This document shows, in pieces, positions 59,279 through 64,000 of a DNA stretch of 64,000 bases. Under the pieces are notes generated by a model that worked only from the letters and a program-made list of their open reading frames with translations, made no database searches and was not told the DNA's origin. The position numbers were made by a program, and so were the translations under genes. Position 1 is the stretch's first letter; every line of letters starts with the position of its first letter. This DNA comes from Streptomyces sp. NBC_00094 (GTDB taxonomy: Bacteria; Actinomycetota; Actinomycetes; Streptomycetales; Streptomycetaceae): positions 6,577,501 to 6,641,500 of the forward strand of contig NZ_JAPEMB010000001.1 of NCBI RefSeq assembly GCF_026343125.1. Reading direction: 5' to 3'.

Positions 59279-59677
59279 TCAGATATCGCTGATCCTGCTG
59301 CGCGGAGCGTCGCTGCCGCCGCCGGAGCCTTCGCCGGACAGCTCGCGCACCTCCGCGTCCACGTCGACCTTCCTGCTCTCGGCCCGCATGCGGCTCAGGC
59401 TGTCCAGCTCCTGACGGGTGAAGCCGTCCCGGCTCATCCGCACCGCCTGCTCCAGGACCCCGAGGATCTCCCTGATCCGTACGGCGTCGGCGCCGGCCTC
59501 CCGATGCAGTTTCCGGTACGCGGTCGCCGCCTCGCTGCGCCAGCGCGCCTCGGCCCGGTCGACGAGGGAGTCCATGCGGCGCACCTGCCCGTCGAGGTGT
59601 GACCGCATGGCCTCCAGGTCGTCCGCGAGGCGCTTCAGGTCCTCCTCCGACACGTCGAGGTCGGGGTCGATGGGCAC
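59279..59677 (-). CDS. WXG100-like protein with C-terminal extension
   Basis: A 132-residue helical protein. Trp46-Arg47-Ser48 (RAEARWRSEAATAYRKLHRE) lies at the same position as the WXG turn of the next gene, with Ser instead of Gly, and two long amphipathic helices flank it. A Glu/Ser-rich tail of about 40 residues follows. GTG 59677 has AAGGAG upstream. It is probably the partner of the 100-residue protein in a heterodimer or the toxin's adaptor. Confidence 0.75.
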   Translation of the reverse strand: MPIDPDLDVSEEDLKRLADDLEAMRSHLDGQVRRMDSLVDRAEARWRSEAATAYRKLHREAGADAVRIREILGVLEQAVRMSRDGFTRQELDSLSRMRAESRKVDVDAEVRELSGEGSGGGSDAPRSRISDI

Positions 59678-59711
59678 AGGGGTCGCTCCTTCCGGTCCGG
59701 GTGAATACGGG

Positions 59712-60380
59712 TCAGTGCCACTCGGCGAAGTGGGCGTGGACGGCATCGAGGAGGAGCCTCAGCCGTGCGTGCGTCACCGACGGCATGACGGGCCCGAAGG
59801 CCGCGTCGAGCTCGGCGGGCGAGCGGAACATGTACAGGACGCGCTGGAGTTGTCCGGCGAGATCGGCGATCCTGCCGTGGCAGTCGGGGTGGTCCATGGC
59901 GACCAGCGCACGTGCCTCCGACTCCGGGTCTCTGTCGTACTCCCCGGTGGGCAGCTGTGACGCGAACTCGTTGACGACGTCGAAACGGGCGAGGGCCTCC
60001 CACTGCGACAGCGGTAGTTCGTCGTAGCCCGGGCAGACCCCGAACCAGGGGTCGCGGACGAGTGCCGCCAGGGAACGCAGGAACGCGTCGACGGGTTCGT
60101 CGCCGGCCGCCCGTGCGAGCCGGGCACGGAACACGGGCGGCCTGGCCGCGAACCGCTCCGTGCCGTACTCGTCCGCCAGACCGTCGAGAAGCGAGGCCAC
60201 CACGTCGAAGGGCATGACCCAGGCGATCGCGTGCGAGTCCTGCATCAGCCGGGAGAAGCGCTGGAGTTCGTCCTCCAGTGCGGCGGCCCCCGGGTTCCGC
60301 GAGGCGGCGGCGAGGTCGACGAGGCGGGCGAGCGCGCTGCCGGTGAAGAGGGCGTCGGTCTGTTCGGTCACCCGACGCAT
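59712..60380 (-). CDS. Candidate immunity protein for the RNase A-like toxin
   Basis: A 222-residue acidic, mostly helical protein of no family I recognise. It begins 1 nt after the toxin stop codon (ATG 60380), so translation is coupled, which is the normal place for an immunity gene. The N-terminal third is TDALFTGSALARLVDLAAAS-like helix; the rest contains WVMPFDVVASLLDGLADEYG and several Trp and Asp clusters. The immunity role is inferred from position and charge alone. Confidence 0.6.
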   Translation of the reverse strand: MRRVTEQTDALFTGSALARLVDLAAASRNPGAAALEDELQRFSRLMQDSHAIAWVMPFDVVASLLDGLADEYGTERFAARPPVFRARLARAAGDEPVDAFLRSLAALVRDPWFGVCPGYDELPLSQWEALARFDVVNEFASQLPTGEYDRDPESEARALVAMDHPDCHGRIADLAGQLQRVLYMFRSPAELDAAFGPVMPSVTHARLRLLLDAVHAHFAEWH

Positions 60381-60381
60381 G

Positions 60382-62343
60382 CTAGGGCGCCTTCGGATAG
60401 GCGGTCATCACGTAGAAGGACTTCGACTCGGGCGAGTAGGCGAGGGCCACGTGCACGGTGTGCACGTCCTTGGGCTGGGCGTGGAAACCGGACGCGGCGA
60501 AGTCCGCCTGACTCACGGAGGTTCCGACCGCCACCGGCTGGCTGTTCGCGTCCTTGACCGGAAAGTCCCAGGCCATGACGGAGTCGGGCTTGAACGTGCC
60601 GTTGGCGACCATCTGTTCCTGTCGGTGCATCCAGGCCTCCAGCTTGTCCTTCCTACCCGGGTCGTTCACCGCGGCCTGCATGTACTGCTGGGCGGAGGGG
60701 AGGTCACGGAACGTCGAGGCGTCGGCGCCGCCCTGATCGCGCAGCCGGTGCATCAGCTGCTCCGGGGTGAGCCCGATGTGCTTGTCGACCGTGTGGCCCT
60801 CCTTCCCGTCCCGCATGAGCCACGGCGGAGGCGGCTGGTAGTCGTTGCGCTCCCACTCCATCGCGGCGAGGTCGACCTGGAAGGTGGTGTTCGGGTTCCA
60901 GGCATCCGGGTTGACCGGGTAGATCTTGCGGTCGAACTCGAACAGCGACCTCGCGCCGAACGCCTCGGCCCGCGCTGCCTGCGACTGGAAGGTGGGAGCC
61001 GCCCGGGACGCCTCCTCCAGCGGCGCGATCAGGCCACGCACCACGTCGCGCTGGGCACGTACCGCGGTCTCGTACGCGTCGACCGCCCGGTTGACCGCCG
61101 CCGTGTCGATGTTGAGGAGCACCGCGGCGAGCAGTCCCTTCGTCAGCTTCTTGATCCGGTCGAAGAGGTTCTCGAAGAACTCCCTGGGATTGGTGAGGTC
61201 AAGGAGTGCCACGGCGTCCCTGAAGGCCTGGTGCAGGATCCGGCGCAGCTCGGTGCGGACGGCCTCCGCGGCCTCCGCGTACGAGCGGAGCGCCTGGGCC
61301 AGCATCTGGCCGGTGGTACTGAGGACGGCGAAGACCGGCCGGCTGGTGCCGGGGCCTGTCGGCGGCTTGTGCCCCCACTCGTAGCGCATGCCGCTGCCCC
61401 CTGCCGTGCTCTTGCCCCAGGCAGTGGTGCCCCACAGGGACGAGACGAACTGGAGCATCGCGCCGTACCAGTCGGCGTGGGCGTGGTTCGTGATGGTGCC
61501 GACGGTCCCGGCGAGCTGGTCCTGCACGATGCCGATGCCGGTCTGGTAGGGAAGCCAGAGCTGGGAGAGGTCGTTGACCCGGAGGTAGTTCGGCAGCGGC
61601 AGGAGCTCCAGGGCGCGGCCGGTGCGGAGCGCCTCCTCGACCACATGGCGCATCAGGTCGCCGGGGATGCCGTCGTCGTAGACGTCCAGGAAGTCGTCGA
61701 CCGCGTTGCCGTCACGGACGCCGAAGGGAGGCGGGGCCTGGTACGCCGGCTGGAGGAAGATGACCTGCGGGGACGGCTGGGGGACGAACGGCGGGCTGTT
61801 CGGATGCGTCGCCGCGTCCGCCTGGCCGAAGTTGTTCGCCGTGGTGGTGAAGCCGACAGCCGCGCCGCCGATGGCGACCACGGCCTTGCCATGGACCTTC
61901 AGGAGGAGGTCGAGGACCTTGGCGTACTCGGCCGCGAACTCGGCGGCGGCGGATCCGGATCCACCGACCCGGGGGTAGCCCGCGTGGGCGTCGAGGAACT
62001 GGACGAGCGCCTTGTGGAACGACTGCTGCTCGACGGCGAGGGCGGTCGAGACCTGGTAGAGCTGGAGCGGTTGAACGTCGATGACACCGGCGGCGGTCCA
62101 GGGGCTGGTCACCTGAGGCGGAGGCGTGGGCCCCAGCTGGGACGGCCCTGAGGGCTGTTGCGTGGGAACGGGAGTGGGAGGGGACGGCGAGGCGTTCGCG
62201 CTCGGCGACGGGGTCGCCGGGGTGCCGGGAGAGCTCGGTGCGCCGCCCTGCGAGGGAAGATGCGTGGTGCCGGGCGTCGGTGTCGTGGTCGGCTGCGGGT
62301 TCGGCGGCGCCGTGCCGGTGGGGCCCGGGGTGGGGGTGGTCAC
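60382..62343 (-). CDS. Polymorphic toxin with C-terminal RNase A-like domain, type VII-associated
   Basis: A 653-residue protein in three parts. Residues 1-80 are low-complexity Pro/Thr/Ser. Residues ~85-500 are helical and resemble ESX-type effector N-termini, with no standard signal peptide. The last ~137 residues form an RNase A-like CdiA-CT toxin: His522 (DKHIGL), Arg533 (LMHRLRD), and Thr647 and Tyr649 (YVMTAYP). The His-Arg (11) and Thr-Tyr (2) spacings equal those of the catalytic residues reported for the Yersinia CdiA-CT RNase (His175, Arg186, Thr276, Tyr278). GTG 62343. The immunity gene follows directly, then two WXG100-type genes. Predicted to cleave RNA in competitor cells. Confidence 0.82.
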   Translation of the reverse strand: MTTPTPGPTGTAPPNPQPTTTPTPGTTHLPSQGGAPSSPGTPATPSPSANASPSPPTPVPTQQPSGPSQLGPTPPPQVTSPWTAAGVIDVQPLQLYQVSTALAVEQQSFHKALVQFLDAHAGYPRVGGSGSAAAEFAAEYAKVLDLLLKVHGKAVVAIGGAAVGFTTTANNFGQADAATHPNSPPFVPQPSPQVIFLQPAYQAPPPFGVRDGNAVDDFLDVYDDGIPGDLMRHVVEEALRTGRALELLPLPNYLRVNDLSQLWLPYQTGIGIVQDQLAGTVGTITNHAHADWYGAMLQFVSSLWGTTAWGKSTAGGSGMRYEWGHKPPTGPGTSRPVFAVLSTTGQMLAQALRSYAEAAEAVRTELRRILHQAFRDAVALLDLTNPREFFENLFDRIKKLTKGLLAAVLLNIDTAAVNRAVDAYETAVRAQRDVVRGLIAPLEEASRAAPTFQSQAARAEAFGARSLFEFDRKIYPVNPDAWNPNTTFQVDLAAMEWERNDYQPPPPWLMRDGKEGHTVDKHIGLTPEQLMHRLRDQGGADASTFRDLPSAQQYMQAAVNDPGRKDKLEAWMHRQEQMVANGTFKPDSVMAWDFPVKDANSQPVAVGTSVSQADFAASGFHAQPKDVHTVHVALAYSPESKSFYVMTAYPKAP

Positions 62344-62650
62344 CGGGCCGGACCCCTCGTGGCTAAGGCGTACGCGATCGCGCCCGTGCTCTGTCCCATG
62401 CGTCCCCCCGGCTTCGTCAGGCTGCGCGCGAAGCTAGCAAGGCTTCACGTCAAAACCCATATGCCCAGGGGAAGTTGGCTGGTTCCACCGCACCGGAGCA
62501 GGCCTGGACGAACCCCCAGGGGGTGTCTTGTCGATCAGGTCGGATCATGGCCGGGGCGACCCTGGTCCGCCGGACAGGCCCTAGCTGCTTTGCGATCATC
62601 TGGGATATGAATGTGTCGTTGGCCGGAAAAGGTCGGCTGAAACAGTGATG

Positions 62651-62671
62651 CGCACAACTGTCGGTTGTGCG
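62651..62671. promoter_or_regulatory. Inverted repeat in the toxin/IclR divergent region
   Basis: CGCACAAC (62651-62658) and GTTGTGCG (62664-62671) with a 5-nt centre, about 95 nt before the IclR start. A smaller palindrome ACCCCC-A-GGGGGT lies at 62512-62524. The gap 62344-62765 (422 nt) shows no gene otherwise; it should carry promoters for both directions. Confidence 0.5.
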
Positions 62672-62765
62672 TGGTACGGACCGCCCAGGCCTGACCGGCC
62701 GACGGCACAAGGCTGGCTCCGGGACCCGTGACGGCTCCGGAGCCTCCCCAGGGGGAGAACTCACC

Positions 62766-63557
62766 ATGCCGCCCACCGACCCGTCCGCCGCGACGGACCC
62801 CTCCATCGGCGGACCCACGCTCATCGGGTCGGTACGGCGCGCCATGCGCCTCCTGGAGGTCGTCGCCGAGGACCCCGCCGGTGCGACCGCCAAGCACCTC
62901 GCCCGGCGCACCGACATCCCCATCGCCACCGCGTACCACCTGCTCCGCACGCTCACCCACGACGGCTACCTCCAGCGGGACGGCGGCCGGTATCTCATCA
63001 GCGACGCGACGGCCCGACTCGGCAGCGCCGTCTCCCGGCAGGACTCCCTGGGCGATCTGCACCACTGGCTGGACACCCTGCGCGACAGCATCGGCGCCGC
63101 CGTCTACTACGCCCTGTACGACGAGGGGGAGGTCAACGTCGTCGGCCAGTCGTCGGGGCGCGGCGCGCCCGCGGCCGACGAGTGGGCCGACTTCCGGCGG
63201 ACCGCGCACGCCCATGCGATCGGCCAGTGCCTCCTTTCCCAGCTCGACCACGACGGCCTCCTCGACCATCTGTCCCGCCACCCTGTGGAGCGGCTCACCT
63301 CGGCGACCGTCGCCGATGCCGACGCCTTGATGCGCAAGCTGTCCAGGATTCCCCGGGGGATGCCGGTGCTGGAGAGGGAGGAGTACGCCCCGGGCGTCGT
63401 GTGCGGGGCCGTTCCGATCTCGGTCGGATCCGTGCCGGCCGCCCTCGCGTTCTCCCTCCCCATGTCGCGTGCCCACCTCCTGGACTCCCTCGCCGACCGA
63501 CTGCGCCGGCAGACGGAGGCCGCGTTCGTCTCGCTGGCCTTCACGGTGCGGGCCTGA
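62766..63557 (+). CDS. IclR-family transcriptional regulator
   Basis: A 263-residue regulator with a winged helix-turn-helix in residues 15-80 (GSVRRAMRLLEVVAEDPAGA ... IPIATAYHLLRTLTHDGYLQ) and an IclR effector domain (AHAIGQCLLSQL, VVCGAVPISVG). ATG 62766 has AGGGGGA upstream. It is divergent from the toxin gene and may control it through the intergenic inverted repeats, or may control distant genes. Confidence 0.87.
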   Translation: MPPTDPSAATDPSIGGPTLIGSVRRAMRLLEVVAEDPAGATAKHLARRTDIPIATAYHLLRTLTHDGYLQRDGGRYLISDATARLGSAVSRQDSLGDLHHWLDTLRDSIGAAVYYALYDEGEVNVVGQSSGRGAPAADEWADFRRTAHAHAIGQCLLSQLDHDGLLDHLSRHPVERLTSATVADADALMRKLSRIPRGMPVLEREEYAPGVVCGAVPISVGSVPAALAFSLPMSRAHLLDSLADRLRRQTEAAFVSLAFTVRA

Positions 63558-63567
63558 CGCGCCTTCG

Positions 63568-64000
63568 CTACCGGGCTCCGCCGGTGGACGAGCGTTTTCC
63601 GGTCGTCCGTCCGATCCAGCTGAGGTAGGACCAGACGCGGGTGTTCACCGCCGGGGTGTCGGTGGCGCACCCCTTCCCGTAGGAGACGAGACCGACCAGG
63701 TACGGCTTCCGCCCGACCCGGTGCACGAGGGGGCCGCCGGAGTCGTACAGGCAGGTGTCCCGCCCGGGGGCGTACGTGCAGATCTGCGGGGCGGTGACGT
63801 GGGACATGCCCCTGTCCACGCACGTCGGGTTGCTCATGGTGCCCAGGACCACGGTGCGCAGGACGTCGGAGGTCCGGCCGCCGAACGAGGTGGCTCCCCA
63901 GCCCGGCACCTCGACCTGTGTGCGGTCGAAGGCGCCGTGGGAGTACGGGGCGGGCAGGCCGACCGGGCTCACGTCGCGGTTGTACGTGACGGGCTCGGCC
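63568..64000 (-). CDS. Trypsin-like serine protease, C-terminal part (5' end outside window)
   Basis: The visible 144 codons are the second half of an S1 (trypsin-type) protease: VEVPGWGATSFGG, a disulfide pair around SNPTCVDRG...ICTY, the nucleophile block DTCLYDSGGPLVH with Ser in DSGGPL, and GLVSYGKGCATDTPAVNTRV. It should be secreted, but the signal peptide, propeptide, His and Asp regions lie beyond the window edge. The stop is 10 nt from the convergent IclR stop. Confidence 0.88.
   Translation of the reverse strand, partial: AEPVTYNRDVSPVGLPAPYSHGAFDRTQVEVPGWGATSFGGRTSDVLRTVVLGTMSNPTCVDRGMSHVTAPQICTYAPGRDTCLYDSGGPLVHRVGRKPYLVGLVSYGKGCATDTPAVNTRVWSYLSWIGRTTGKRSSTGGAR

Noticed and set aside
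62667..62765. Upstream start for the IclR regulator
   Set aside because: The extra 33 residues are low in coding character and AGGGGGA lies directly before ATG 62766.
1..64000. tRNA or rRNA genes, replication origin, prophage or integrase-type attachment sites
   Set aside because: No cloverleaf-type sequence with a T-loop, no rRNA-like block and no phage structural gene was seen; repeats found are short and local.

Overview
The window is chromosomal DNA of a high-GC actinomycete, almost certainly a Streptomyces. Third codon positions are nearly all G or C, GTG starts are common, gene families are typical of the genus (F420-dependent enzymes, DUF5955, paired sensor kinases and LuxR-type regulators, several P450s), and the run malate synthase - MobA-like protein - IclR regulator - allantoinase - allantoicase is a known Streptomyces arrangement. 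No rRNA, tRNA, CRISPR array or prophage was seen. Species cannot be fixed from the sequence alone.

Layout. 1-4.3 kb: purine salvage and catabolism (two NCS2 nucleobase permeases, the first cut by the window edge, around an 8-oxoguanine deaminase, then an Asp/Glu-racemase-like protein). 4.4-9.1 kb: hypothetical proteins, a fibronectin-III lipoprotein and a secreted SGNH lipase. 9.3-20.4 kb: allantoin block with malate synthase (aceB), a MobA-like nucleotidyltransferase, an AllR-type IclR regulator, allantoinase and allantoicase, interrupted by DUF5955, a two-component system and a divergent ABC exporter. Allantoin is opened and cleaved to ureidoglycolate; its glyoxylate can enter central metabolism through malate synthase. 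Shared inverted repeats upstream of aceB and between allR and allB suggest one regulon. 20.4-22.7 kb: an IS607-type element (tnpA/tnpB) lying just behind allantoicase and separating it from a strong terminator. 23-30.6 kb: SDR, RibD-like reductase, EamA transporter, small membrane proteins, a second two-component system with a P450, and a Gfo/Idh/MocA dehydrogenase.

30.7-36.2 kb: GntR-controlled sugar ABC importer with ROK kinase. 36.3-39.7 kb: PcaL fusion, metallo-hydrolase, exonuclease III, small hypothetical. 39.9-43.1 kb: gluABCD-type glutamate importer. 43.1-49.8 kb: secreted CocE/NonD hydrolase, a P450 with a hairpin insertion in its coding sequence, gamma-glutamyltransferase, methionine aminopeptidase and a divergent XRE regulator. 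49.9-53 kb: NmrA-like oxidoreductase/HxlR pair, PPOX-class enzyme, a coiled-coil hypothetical. 53.2-57.9 kb: reductive pyrimidine/hydantoin operon (beta-ureidopropionase, aminotransferase, dihydropyrimidinase, LLM oxidoreductase), with a decayed second 5' end of the dihydropyrimidinase gene.

58-62.3 kb, all minus strand: a probable type VII-linked polymorphic toxin locus. A 653-residue proline-rich protein ends in an RNase A-like CdiA-CT domain. It is followed by a candidate immunity gene, two WXG100-type proteins, a truncated RNase A-like module lacking the catalytic positions, and a CdiI-type immunity protein. The window closes with an IclR regulator and a partial trypsin-like protease.

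A recurring oddity is short tandem duplication at gene 3' ends, especially where genes converge.
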